In this document: positions 39,901 to 49,575 of the stretch, piece by piece
Numbering within the stretch: position 1 is the first letter of the stretch
Layout: the number at the start of each line of letters is the position of its first letter
From: Candidatus Ornithospirochaeta stercoripullorum
GTDB taxonomy: Bacteria > Spirochaetota > Spirochaetia > Sphaerochaetales > Sphaerochaetaceae
Assembly (NCBI GenBank): GCA_017694595.1
Contig: JADIMT010000053.1
Span: 1 to 57,267, forward strand
DNA: 57,267 nucleotides
Reading direction: 5' to 3'
The notes under the pieces: model-generated
Seen by the model: only the letters and a program-made list of their open reading frames with translations
What the model was told of the DNA's origin: nothing
Database searches by the model: none
Translations under genes and position numbers: made by a program

Positions 39901-40815
39901 TGCCATCCTGTCTTTTGTGAGTACAGTGTCTGGAAAGACTTCCTTTGCATCCCGCTCAAGTATTTTCAGCTCTCTGTCAGAATAGCGCGGCGAATAATGC
40001 TGCAAGCACAGTTTAGCGCTATGGCTATCTCTGGCGACCAGGCCAGCTTCATAGCTTGTCATATGCCGCTTTTCCTTCGCAGTCTCAGCAAGGGCTTTCT
40101 CGAACATCCCCTCGCAAAAGAGGATATCTGAATCATGGACATAATCAGCGATGCGCTCGAAGTACATCGTATCTGTGACATAGCTTATTTTACGCCCATC
40201 CCGAGACTGGCCCATTACCATATCGCTGGTAATCACACGTCCGTCCTCGAGCGTGACTGGATTGCCATTTTGCAGCAATCCCCACATCTTCCCCTTTGGA
40301 ACACCCAGCTCTACGGCTTTCTCGGGAAAGAACTCTCCCTTTCTCCTCTCTTCCACGAGCGTATAGCCAAAGCATGGCTTTGTATGCATGAGGGGAAAAG
40401 CCTGGATTGTAAAGCCATCGCCGGAGAAGACTATGCCAGTCTCTACCGGGATGAATATGATTTCATAGTTGATATACATATCGAGAATGCGCCTTGAGGA
40501 CTCAACATAATCGTTGAGCTTCGCTGGCCCGATTATATACAGCGGCTCAGACCTGTCCACCTGCGATGAAAGCATGAGGATACCAGGCAGTCCTGTTACA
40601 TGATCTGCATGCATATGGGAAATGAAAATCGCAGAGATCTTCTTCCATTTGAGATTGAGCATCTTCATCGATACCTGAGTTCCCTCTCCGGAATCGAAGA
40701 GAAACAAGTCGCCTTCCCGCCTGACTAAGACTGATGTAAGAAATCTGCCGGGCAGCGGCATCATGCCACTAGTCCCGAGCTGAAACGCTTCTAGATTCAC
40801 ACTCAAACTATACAA
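39877..40815 (-). CDS. rnz: Ribonuclease Z
   Basis: LTSVLVRREGDLFLFDSGEGTQVSM...ISHMHADHVTGLPGIL...RRKGEFFPEKAVELGVPKG. Confidence 0.93.
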   Translation of the reverse strand: MYSLSVNLEAFQLGTSGMMPLPGRFLTSVLVRREGDLFLFDSGEGTQVSMKMLNLKWKKISAIFISHMHADHVTGLPGILMLSSQVDRSEPLYIIGPAKLNDYVESSRRILDMYINYEIIFIPVETGIVFSGDGFTIQAFPLMHTKPCFGYTLVEERRKGEFFPEKAVELGVPKGKMWGLLQNGNPVTLEDGRVITSDMVMGQSRDGRKISYVTDTMYFERIADYVHDSDILFCEGMFEKALAETAKEKRHMTSYEAGLVARDSHSAKLCLQHYSPRYSDRELKILERDAKEVFPDTVLTKDRMAFQIPLKD

Positions 40816-40827
40816 GCAAACAGAAAG

Positions 40828-41955
40828 CTAGAAAAGAGCAGCGACACCACGTCTGCGCAGAGAGAATGCAATTGACAATGCTGATACCAATACAATAAGC
40901 ACAAAAGTTACAAAAAGCGCTGTATAAGGTACCTCAATAACAAATGTAGTCGCATAATACTCCAGCAGGGCAGATTCTCTATCAGCTACAGCTTCCAGCA
41001 GGAATGGAGAGCAGAAAGAAAGCAGAAGACCACAAGCGATACCAAGCACAGCTATGAATGCCACAAGAGAGAGAGTCATAGAGAAGTAAACATGGCGCAG
41101 CATCCTGCGACTGGCGCCCAGCAGCCGCATCCCTTGAATCTCTTCCCTGTCTCTATCGACATAATACTCAGCAGCATCTGACGAGAAGAAAGCTGCCAGC
41201 AATGCAACAGATGCAAGAATGACGAAGAGTATGGAAAGCGATGAAATTACATTGCTGTAAAGAGAGGGATAGAGCGTCTTATATGTCTCTGAGACAATTC
41301 CTTCGTTCCATAGATATCGCATCAGAGCATCTGGTTCCTCTCCTCGAGGAAGAAGCACTTCATAGCCATCTGCGTTGCCAAATAAAGAGAGCGGTACATA
41401 GACAAGAGCGCTATCAAGCTGCGGATAGACGGAGCGGAAAATGGATGAGACTGTGCAAAGAAGCGGTCGTGCCCTCCCTTTGTCCTTTTCCCACATGAGT
41501 AGCGCAAAACGGTCTCCTGCCGAAAGCGATAGTTCATCCGCCATTGCAGAGGAAATCGTTACAGGATTGATGCAATCCCCTTCGAATGTCTCGAGCTTCA
41601 GTTCCTCTTTGCGGTAACCTGAGAAATATGCTTCATCCACGCCTTTCACGACAACAGCGCTCTCAGAGTTTTCAGAGTATGCAAGCGCACTGCTGATAGC
41701 CACCGGCGACACTTCTGCATCATCTGGAAGAGCCTCAGAAGGATCCGATAGACACCAGATGCTTCCAGAACCCATCACTGCAATCATTCTGTCGATCTCT
41801 GCAGCCATAGATGTGATGAATGTCATAGCGAATGTAAGCGTTGAAGTGATGAGAAAGAGCACAAAGAGAGGGAGCATAGTCCTTGCTTTGCATCTGATGC
41901 CCATGCCAACGCCCAGCTTTCTTCTGATATAATACCGAGCCGCATCAGATGCCAC
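40828..41955 (-). CDS. FtsX-like ABC transporter permease
   Basis: GTG start overlapping the ATPase stop; N-terminal TM, MacB-like periplasmic domain, three C-terminal TMs. Confidence 0.8.
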   Translation of the reverse strand: MASDAARYYIRRKLGVGMGIRCKARTMLPLFVLFLITSTLTFAMTFITSMAAEIDRMIAVMGSGSIWCLSDPSEALPDDAEVSPVAISSALAYSENSESAVVVKGVDEAYFSGYRKEELKLETFEGDCINPVTISSAMADELSLSAGDRFALLMWEKDKGRARPLLCTVSSIFRSVYPQLDSALVYVPLSLFGNADGYEVLLPRGEEPDALMRYLWNEGIVSETYKTLYPSLYSNVISSLSILFVILASVALLAAFFSSDAAEYYVDRDREEIQGMRLLGASRRMLRHVYFSMTLSLVAFIAVLGIACGLLLSFCSPFLLEAVADRESALLEYYATTFVIEVPYTALFVTFVLIVLVSALSIAFSLRRRGVAALF

Positions 41956-42628
41956 AGAGCACCCCCTCCCTGAGCTCAAAGCACTTATCTGCGCGTGAGG
42001 CAAATGATGGATCATGCGTAACAAGAAGCATGCAATGCCCAGTCTTCTTCACGCTTTCGAAAAGGAGATCTTCCACAAGAGATGCATTCTTCTCATCGAG
42101 TGCGCCTGTAGGCTCATCTGCGAAGATTACAGATGGATTTCCGGCTAATGCACGTGCTATAGCTACACGCTGTCTCTCTCCTCCAGAGAGCTCTGGCGGT
42201 CTATGTCCAGCCCTGTCTTCAAGTCCTGTAAGCGATAGGAACTCCTTCGCTGCAGAGAATGCTTCCTTGCGCTTTTTGCCTTGGATCATCAATGGCATCG
42301 CGACATTCTCAAGCGCTGAGAAATCCTTCAAGAGCTGCGATGATTGGAAGACAAAGCCCATAGCTGTTGCGCGGAGCCTGTCTATCTCATTCTCTTTCAT
42401 CGATAAAGCATCCAGTCCAGAATAAATGACACGTCCACAATCTGGAGCGGAGAGCAGAGCTGCGATAGAGAGAAGCGTGCTCTTCCCAGATCCGCTCTTG
42501 CCAACGACCGAGACAACCTCGGCTTCCTCGAGAGAAAGAGATACACCTGAAAGGATCTCAATGCTTCCTCCTGCAGGGGATGGAAAAGATTTCACGATAT
42601 CCTCAAGTTCCAGCAGCTTCATCAGCAA
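41945..42628 (-). CDS. LolD/MacB-type ABC transporter ATP-binding protein
   Basis: VGKSGSGKSTLLSIAALL...LSGGERQRVAIARALAGNPSVIFADEPTGALDEKN; start near MKLLELEDIVKSF (approximate). Confidence 0.92.
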   Translation of the reverse strand: MLMKLLELEDIVKSFPSPAGGSIEILSGVSLSLEEAEVVSVVGKSGSGKSTLLSIAALLSAPDCGRVIYSGLDALSMKENEIDRLRATAMGFVFQSSQLLKDFSALENVAMPLMIQGKKRKEAFSAAKEFLSLTGLEDRAGHRPPELSGGERQRVAIARALAGNPSVIFADEPTGALDEKNASLVEDLLFESVKKTGHCMLLVTHDPSFASRADKCFELREGVLCGI

Positions 42629-43685
42629 GCACCTCCGCAATTTCAAGCTTCTCCGTCTTCCGCGCTTCAAGCCAGGCAAAGAGCACTGTGAACGCGATGA
42701 TGAGAATAGAGAATACAAAGAACGATGAGTATGGCAGAGCAAGCTCCGGTCTCGCTCCTGTAAGATATAACACAAAGGATCGGCCCAGCGGAATCATCAG
42801 AGCTGTGAAAACAAGGCCCAAGACGATACCAAGGAGAGCAATCAGCATAAAAGAGAAGAGAAAGACTGCACGTACATCAGCTTTTCCAATACCCAGTGCC
42901 CTGAGCTCAGCCCATTCTCCTGTTCTTGCTCTGAAAAAGACACGGACATTGCTTTTCAGCGAGACGAGGATTATGACAAAAAGCAGGGAGAGAACAACAT
43001 ACATCATCGCTTTCTCTGCTGCAAATGCAGCATAAAGCCCTGCTTCCTTCTCCTTCCAGGAAAGACAGTCATAGCCTTCGGCCCTCAGCCTTTCAGCATT
43101 CGATGAATCCACACCCTTTACAGCAGTGAAAAGCTCTATGTCATTCATCTCATCCGGCAACGGCATGAAGAGCGTGCTGTTATCGAAAGAAGAGCCAAGG
43201 ACTGTATAATATGCGCCGCTGATTGGGACTCGTTCAGCAGATGGCAGCTTCATACCGCTCCTGCCTTCTTTCATCATGACAATTTCCAGACTTCCATCTG
43301 CTGTGTGGAAATAGAGTGAGTATGGAACAAGAAGCGTTGAGGCATCCCCCTCTCCAATGATAAGGGAGCCATCATAACTTGAATCTATGTATCTGACAGT
43401 ATAAGCATTGCCAAGAGCAAGAGCCTCGCTCTCTCCATAGAGAAAGACAGAAGCATCAGGGAAAGCTTCCCTCATTTCTGCAGTGCAATCCCCTGCTATC
43501 GTGATATCAAACGACTGGATATCCCTGATCCTCTCAAAACGCCCATTTTGCAAGTACTCCATCACAGAGATAGTCACCATCAGCACAGCCAGTGAAAGCG
43601 CAGTCGCCAGCGCTATACGCATAGCTCTTGAGCGGTGACCGGAAGTGCGTGAAAAGCTGTAGCGCGATGAGAGGAAGAGAATCAT
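42603..43685 (-). CDS. FtsX-like ABC transporter permease
   Basis: MILFLSSRYSFSRTSGHRSRAMRIALATALSLAVLMVTISVMEYLQ...; 4-bp overlap with upstream gene. Confidence 0.8.
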   Translation of the reverse strand: MILFLSSRYSFSRTSGHRSRAMRIALATALSLAVLMVTISVMEYLQNGRFERIRDIQSFDITIAGDCTAEMREAFPDASVFLYGESEALALGNAYTVRYIDSSYDGSLIIGEGDASTLLVPYSLYFHTADGSLEIVMMKEGRSGMKLPSAERVPISGAYYTVLGSSFDNSTLFMPLPDEMNDIELFTAVKGVDSSNAERLRAEGYDCLSWKEKEAGLYAAFAAEKAMMYVVLSLLFVIILVSLKSNVRVFFRARTGEWAELRALGIGKADVRAVFLFSFMLIALLGIVLGLVFTALMIPLGRSFVLYLTGARPELALPYSSFFVFSILIIAFTVLFAWLEARKTEKLEIAEVLADEAAGT

Positions 43686-44605
43686 AGTCTCTCAATCTCC
43701 TTGACTCGCAGTCCATCACCATCGAAGAGAATCCTGTATTCAGGCACTCCATTGCTGTATCGGATTTCTTCTATCTCACCCGTATCAAGATAGTGCCTCT
43801 CTATTTCTGCAACACCATCAGTCATTTCAATCCTCGATGCAAGATGCCCATTCTCATAGAACTCTTCCACAGATGCTGTACCAGCTGTCTCAGTCCGTTT
43901 GAGAAGAAGAGCTTCATCATCGTACTCGTATCTGATGATAATCCCGTCTTCTTGTTCTTCTACAAGCAAGCCAGAAGCATCATATATCTTGACGCTCTCA
44001 CTTCCGTCATCATGCAGTACGGTCTCTTTCCAGCTGCCATCCGCCTCAATCTCATAGCTCGGGGGATTGGCATCGCTGAGATTCTCTCTTATCACAGGGC
44101 CTCCCGGATGATAAGAGAACTTAATCAGATTCCCATCGCTCTCATAGAGATAGAACGACGGAGAGATATATGCATCTGCAGAGCCGGCAAGAACAGAAAG
44201 AGAACCTTGAGGTGTCTCTAAGTAAATAATGCGTTTCTCAAGATTTCCATCAACGGAGACCGAGACAGATGAAAGCGTCCCATCCTCATAGAAATACTGA
44301 TGCACCTCTTCCCTGTCAGGAGTGGAAATGCTCCATTCCCTTCTCTCTCCATCTTCATTGTAAAGAACGCGCTCAAGCGTATCGCCATACGCAAGCGTAT
44401 AACCATCGGCGCTTTCTATTCTCTCTCTTATGACAGAACCATCTTGATAAATAGTCACGCGTCCTTCTTCCCTCTCCCCTTCAAAGCCAGTGCCTGTCAA
44501 AGCTTCAATCGGCCCTAAGTCCTGTCCCAGTGCATTGGAAAGGAATGCCTCAGCGCTGAGAGGAAACAATGAAAGGAAACAAAGCAGGAAGAACAGCAAT
44601 CTCAT
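43682..44605 (-). CDS. Secreted MORN/YwqK/YD-like repeat protein
   Basis: Signal peptide MRLLFFLLCFLSLFPLSAEA; recurrent Y-[ED]-x-G units such as YEDGTLSSVSV, YENGHLASRIEM, YLDTGEIEEIRYSNGVPEYR. Confidence 0.7.
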   Translation of the reverse strand: MRLLFFLLCFLSLFPLSAEAFLSNALGQDLGPIEALTGTGFEGEREEGRVTIYQDGSVIRERIESADGYTLAYGDTLERVLYNEDGERREWSISTPDREEVHQYFYEDGTLSSVSVSVDGNLEKRIIYLETPQGSLSVLAGSADAYISPSFYLYESDGNLIKFSYHPGGPVIRENLSDANPPSYEIEADGSWKETVLHDDGSESVKIYDASGLLVEEQEDGIIIRYEYDDEALLLKRTETAGTASVEEFYENGHLASRIEMTDGVAEIERHYLDTGEIEEIRYSNGVPEYRILFDGDGLRVKEIERL

Positions 44606-45477
44606 TCCAGCCCCATGAGAGATGAGAGGAACTCCTCTCTATCAAATGGTTTGATATCATCATACTTCTCACCAGTGCATACAAAGAGCACAGGAAGTCC
44701 AAGCGTCCTTCCAATCTGCACCAGCGCGCCTCCCTTAGCAGCACTGTCATACTTAGTGAGAATCACACCATCAAGCTTAACAGCCTGGTTGAAAAGCAAA
44801 GCCTGAGATACGCCATTCTGCCCCGTAGTGGAATCTATGACGAGGAACTTCTTGTAGTTCTTCTCATCAACGCCTCTTGCGTGAATGACCTTATCCATCT
44901 TCTGAAGTTCTTTCATCAGATTCTCTTTATTGTGCATTCTGCCAGCTGTATCAGCGAGTATCAGGTCATCACCTTGAGCCATCGCAGATGTGATGGCATC
45001 ATAGATAACAGCTCCTGGATCCGAGCCCATCTGCTGCTTGACGATTCTCATACCAAGCCTCTCAGCATGTATATCGAGCTGATCAACAGCAGCTGCACGG
45101 AATGTGTCACCAGCGGCGAGCAGCACTTTGTAACCTTCACGTGTATAGTACTTAGCCATCTTGGCAATAGATGTAGTCTTGCCCACACCATTGACGCCGA
45201 GAATCATGTAGACATTGATTTTGCCCTTTTCAGGCTTCTCCGAATAAGGCTGGATGTAGCGTGAAAGAATCTCTTTCATCTTCCTCTGCAGCTCAGTTGC
45301 TTCGGAAAGCTTCTCCTTCTTTGCAACCTCTCTCAGCTCTTCGACAATCTCGTCAGTAAGCCTTGCACCCAGATCTCCTTCAATCAGAGTATCTTCCAAC
45401 TCCTCGAAGAATGACTCATCTATCTTTCTGCCTCCGAAAAGGCTCTTCAGCTTCTCACCGAATTTCTTGAAGAACAT
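44602..45477 (-). CDS. ftsY: Signal recognition particle receptor FtsY
   Basis: MFFKKFGEKLKSLFGGRK...MILGVNGVGKTTSIAKMAKYY...DTAGRMHNKENLMKEL...VILTKYDSAAKGGALVQIG. Confidence 0.96.
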   Translation of the reverse strand: MFFKKFGEKLKSLFGGRKIDESFFEELEDTLIEGDLGARLTDEIVEELREVAKKEKLSEATELQRKMKEILSRYIQPYSEKPEKGKINVYMILGVNGVGKTTSIAKMAKYYTREGYKVLLAAGDTFRAAAVDQLDIHAERLGMRIVKQQMGSDPGAVIYDAITSAMAQGDDLILADTAGRMHNKENLMKELQKMDKVIHARGVDEKNYKKFLVIDSTTGQNGVSQALLFNQAVKLDGVILTKYDSAAKGGALVQIGRTLGLPVLFVCTGEKYDDIKPFDREEFLSSLMGLE

Positions 45478-45487
45478 ATTCCCTCCT

Positions 45488-46720
45488 CTAAATACCCAAT
45501 CTCGCCGCCTGGTAGTATCCGAACATCGAATCAATAAGCTCGACAAGCCCTACCACGCTGACGCCCGCCATAAGCGTGACAGCGGGAGAAAGACCGGCAT
45601 CTGTATATATCCCAGACAGCGACTGAGCTGCTACAAAGCAACCAAAGCTTATCATCGTAGACAATAGATTTGTATAAAACCTGTCTTTTGCTTTTTCAAT
45701 TGTGTTAACGCTATCCATCCATTCCGGCCTCAGCTGAAGATCGATCTTCGTCATCGGCAGTCTGGACTGGACAGTAAGCGTCTTGAAGCCATCCCGCACC
45801 AATGTAAGCTGGAATGGGACATCAGCTTCATCAATGAAGTGGCTGTCAAGCTTCATTCCCTGGTAATAAATTTCCGAATCATACGGGAGCGTGGAAATGA
45901 AAAGCGGTGAACCAGGCTTCTCCACCAGCTCAGGCTCTATCACAATGCCATCATCGACACTTATCCTCATATCCGCTGTCTCATAAATAGGAGACGTAAA
46001 GCGGAAATCATGCTCACCTCTGTCAAGAACAACCCAAGAACGCACAGGAGAGACTACCTCTCCATCAATCGCAACTGAGACTATTCCAGGAACATTGACT
46101 CTCACGATAACAGCATTCTCATCCTTGAAGAACGGAAGCAATGCAGAAACAAGCGAAATGAACTCGCTCTCCTCATCCGATGATACAAAGAGATTCTCAT
46201 ACACTGGCTCACCATTGACCAGGACAGAGCTGTTGCTCATAAGCCCATCCTCTTCCAGGGATGCGGCAATAAGAATGGACAAGTCCTTCCTCATCATCAA
46301 GTATGAGAACGCATCTTCATCCCCTGAGAGCAGGAAAGCTCTCTCTTCATCGGAGAAAGAAGGAGAGACTATTGAGGAATAAAGCTCATCGCGCTCGATT
46401 TCCTCTGCGCTCTCTAAAGCTTCAAGCGACGTGAAATTCTCGCTCACTCGCAATGAAGAGACCTCTTCCTCTCTTGCGATCTCAGCTCTCTTTTCCCTCT
46501 CTGCCCAATAAGCATCGATCGTCTTCTCTGCTGTAATCTCTCCAGAGAGAAGCGAGAGCGCATCTTCCAACATAGAGGAATAGCTTCCGCTCTCAGCTAT
46601 ATAAGCCACACGCGCCTCGGAGGCGAAGAGGGAGAGAGGCAGGAAAAGAATGAACAGAAAAAGCTTAAGCTTCTTTCTGAAAGTGGAGATAGCTTTCGAT
46701 GAAATCATCAATCTCTCCAT
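45488..46720 (-). CDS. Secreted PEGA-like domain protein
   Basis: Signal peptide LFLFILFLPLSLFASEA; EKPGSPLFISTLPYDSEIYYQGMKLDSHFIDEADVPFQLTLVRDGFKTL PEGA-like; start uncertain. Confidence 0.65.
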   Translation of the reverse strand: MERLMISSKAISTFRKKLKLFLFILFLPLSLFASEARVAYIAESGSYSSMLEDALSLLSGEITAEKTIDAYWAEREKRAEIAREEEVSSLRVSENFTSLEALESAEEIERDELYSSIVSPSFSDEERAFLLSGDEDAFSYLMMRKDLSILIAASLEEDGLMSNSSVLVNGEPVYENLFVSSDEESEFISLVSALLPFFKDENAVIVRVNVPGIVSVAIDGEVVSPVRSWVVLDRGEHDFRFTSPIYETADMRISVDDGIVIEPELVEKPGSPLFISTLPYDSEIYYQGMKLDSHFIDEADVPFQLTLVRDGFKTLTVQSRLPMTKIDLQLRPEWMDSVNTIEKAKDRFYTNLLSTMISFGCFVAAQSLSGIYTDAGLSPAVTLMAGVSVVGLVELIDSMFGYYQAARLGI

Positions 46721-47763
46721 CCATTACTGCGCTGATATTTCCAGTCTGGCATCCTGTACGATGATCTTTGACAAGCGTATAAGGCTGGAACACATAGCTT
46801 CGAATCTGATTACCCCAGGAGATGTCTTTCTTGGCAATAGCATCTTTCTGATGTTCCTCTTCCCTCTTCTTCTGATAATACTCATAAAGACGGGAGCGGA
46901 GCATCTTGAAGGCAACATCCTTGTTCATGTACTGGCTGCGCTCGTTCTGGCACTGTACGACAATGCCTGTCGCATAATGCGTGATTCTGACAGCGCTATC
47001 TGTTTTATTGACGTGCTGTCCGCCAGCGCCTCCTGCACGATATGTATCGAGTCTGTAATCCTCAGGCTTGAGCTCAATCTCGATATCATCATCGACCTCG
47101 GGGGAAGCATAGACAGATGCAAACGATGTATGTCGTCTCTTTGCTGCATCGAATGGAGAGATACGGACAAGGCGATGAACACCAGCCTCACCCTTGAGAT
47201 AGCCAAAAGCATAAGGACCATTAATCTTCAGCGAAACGCTCTTGACGCCGCCTTCGTCCTCTTGCATATCGAGAACTTCGCATTTGAAGCCATGACGCTC
47301 AGCCCAGCGTGTATACATACGCATAAGCATCTGCGTCCAATCTGAAGCCTCGTTGCCGCCAGCTCCAGAGTGTACTGTCAAGAAGACGTTGTTCTTATCA
47401 TTCTTGCCATCGAGCAATGTCTTCAGTCTGAGTGGCTTGAACTTCTCATCAAGCTTATCAATCTGCTCAGCAATCTCGCTGCTGAGAGACTCATCATCCT
47501 CGCCTTGATAAAGCTCCATCAGCTCTTCAATGTCATTGATTTCGCCAATAAGCTCCTTCCATGGATAATAACCATCCTTGAGCGTATTAAGCTCCTGGAA
47601 AGTCTTCTCAGCGGTGGCACTGTCATTCCAGAAATCTGGAGCAGCTGTCTTCTCCTCAATTTCTTTTATCTTATTCTCAGTCCCAGCCTCTTCAAAGACG
47701 CCTCCATACAGTGTAGGCTTCCTCTTTGATATCCTCGAACTTGGAACGATTTTCAATGAACAT
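46665..47763 (-). CDS. prfB: Peptide chain release factor 2 with programmed +1 frameshift
   Basis: Zero frame from ATG 47763 MFIENRSKFEDIKEEAYTVWRRL-TGA; shift at CTT-TGA (47692-47697) into EEAGTENKIKEIEEKTAAPDFW...; GGAGG three nt upstream of CTT; GGQHVNKTDSAVR. Confidence 0.96.
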
Positions 47764-47765
47764 AG

Positions 47766-49574
47766 TTACTCCCTATCCTTCCGGCTATCGCTCAGACGCA
47801 GTATAAAGCGGTATGTTTTCGCTTCATTAGCAATCTGCGAAAGCTTGAATGAGAACGAAAGTCGCGTATAAAGCTCAAACGATTCAATGCCGATTGATGT
47901 ATTCTGTGTCTGCCTGACACGCTCTTCAGTAACGCTGAAAGGCTCTATTGAAGAGAATGAGAGATTCAGACCTGACTGCGGTTCAGTATACTTTACGGTC
48001 CTTACATCTTCAAGGCTTCCAACCATCATCTGCTTACGCTGGTCAAAAGAGCCTAAAACCATATCGGAAAGAGATGTGAAGACATCAATCACATATTCGC
48101 CATCCATATCCACTTCAGGCAGGATGGTCGTCTCCATCACCAATGTCTGAGAACGAAGCTTGAAGTGCTTAATGACAGAAAAACGTTCCGTTGAGTAAGA
48201 GAACTGGTACTCCCCCCTGTTTCTTGAAAGCACTTCAGAATCGAACAGCTCTCTGTTAAGGGAAATCTCCCCATCTGCAGTCCTCACTCTGTCAGAGAAT
48301 GACTTATTGAAAAAGACATGCGGGAATGATTTGTCAAACGGGACACGCGTATCGAGGATGTTTATCGCAAGCGGCTTATAGCAGAGTTCCGCTACAGCTC
48401 CCCCTTTTGGAGAGAAGACAACTGTGAAAATCTTATTGCGTGCTATATAGTCGTTCTCGCCTATCTCCTCGAAGTCATACTCGCCTCTGAGCGCTGCTGC
48501 ATCAGCTTCTTCGATGATCCTCTCGCATTCTATGATGGCTTTCCAGAACAGACGGCGCTCCTGAAGTCTCATCGGAGTACATTCGGCATCGTGGATGAAG
48601 AGCGGCCCGATCGAGATATGGAAAAGCTCGCTCTCCGCATCGCGACGCACTGCTTTGTCTTTCTTGAAGCCTGCGACAATCTCTGAAAGCGCTATGTAGC
48701 GATTTAGCAGATAGCGGAAATTCTCATTCCTGACAAAGATATCATTGAATGAGTGTAAGCCTTGGGCATAAGCATCGCGGCCATACCAGCCGCTATCGAG
48801 ATAGCCTGGCTTTTCAGCATTTACTGAAGAAAGCAGCAATGATGAGGAATCAAGACCTTCCATCAGGGATGGAATGAAGGCGGCGATTGAATCATCATCG
48901 CCAGCCCTGGCCGAACCTTCGAGAATCTGATCGAGGTTGATGAAGATGATCTCATCCTCTCCTTCCTCCGAAGCGAAAAGCTGGAAAGAAGAGAGCATGC
49001 TGGCAAGTGTTACTTCACCCTGCGCATAGCGCGAAACAAGCTGAGCCGCTCTGTCGGAGATGACTTTCACGCCGACTTTCTTCCCCAGTTCGTTCATGAC
49101 AAAGGACGAGGTATCAACCAAGTCCCTCGATGTGGCTTTGTAAGAAGAGATGACAACACTTGAGATTCCTGTATTGCGCAGGCTATGGATGAAAGATGGA
49201 GCCCAGATCTGACCATAAAAAAAGCAGCAAGATGCTCGTACGCCATAGTATCTTCTGATAAGTGTCGTCATCTTCTCAATCTGCAGAGATCTGTCTTTGG
49301 GCGGATTGAGAGAAAGGATAGCCTGGCTATAAGTGCCAGTCACCAGTTCGAGGTCACCTCTCTTGGACAGCAGTGCGATGAGCATATTCACTTCAGGAGA
49401 GACTGAAGCAAGGTATTTGATCATCGCAGCACTCTGATAGAGCGAAAGCTTCGAACCAGGATTATTGTACATATATGAGAGCACTGGCTTATACACAAGC
49501 TCTGCAGCACGCGAAAAAGCCTGCAGAGGGGATGATGTTGAAATCTCAGTGTATATGCCCAGCGCTATCCTCAA
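47766..49574 (-). CDS. GH57-like (4-alpha-glucanotransferase/alpha-amylase fold) protein, probably inactive
   Basis: N-terminal alignment to GH57 (IALGIY...VYKPVLSYMYNNPGSKLSLYQSAAMIKYL...) but catalytic motifs replaced. Confidence 0.75.
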   Translation of the reverse strand: MRIALGIYTEISTSSPLQAFSRAAELVYKPVLSYMYNNPGSKLSLYQSAAMIKYLASVSPEVNMLIALLSKRGDLELVTGTYSQAILSLNPPKDRSLQIEKMTTLIRRYYGVRASCCFFYGQIWAPSFIHSLRNTGISSVVISSYKATSRDLVDTSSFVMNELGKKVGVKVISDRAAQLVSRYAQGEVTLASMLSSFQLFASEEGEDEIIFINLDQILEGSARAGDDDSIAAFIPSLMEGLDSSSLLLSSVNAEKPGYLDSGWYGRDAYAQGLHSFNDIFVRNENFRYLLNRYIALSEIVAGFKKDKAVRRDAESELFHISIGPLFIHDAECTPMRLQERRLFWKAIIECERIIEEADAAALRGEYDFEEIGENDYIARNKIFTVVFSPKGGAVAELCYKPLAINILDTRVPFDKSFPHVFFNKSFSDRVRTADGEISLNRELFDSEVLSRNRGEYQFSYSTERFSVIKHFKLRSQTLVMETTILPEVDMDGEYVIDVFTSLSDMVLGSFDQRKQMMVGSLEDVRTVKYTEPQSGLNLSFSSIEPFSVTEERVRQTQNTSIGIESFELYTRLSFSFKLSQIANEAKTYRFILRLSDSRKDRE

Positions 49575-49575
49575 A

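Noticed and set aside
41949-42425. 158-aa plus-strand ORF over the ABC ATPase
   Set aside because: Antisense to clear Walker/LSGGE motifs.
46665-47756. ORF-track prfB starting at 47756
   Set aside because: Its first about 20 residues are out of frame with the real start; replaced by the frameshift model from 47763.
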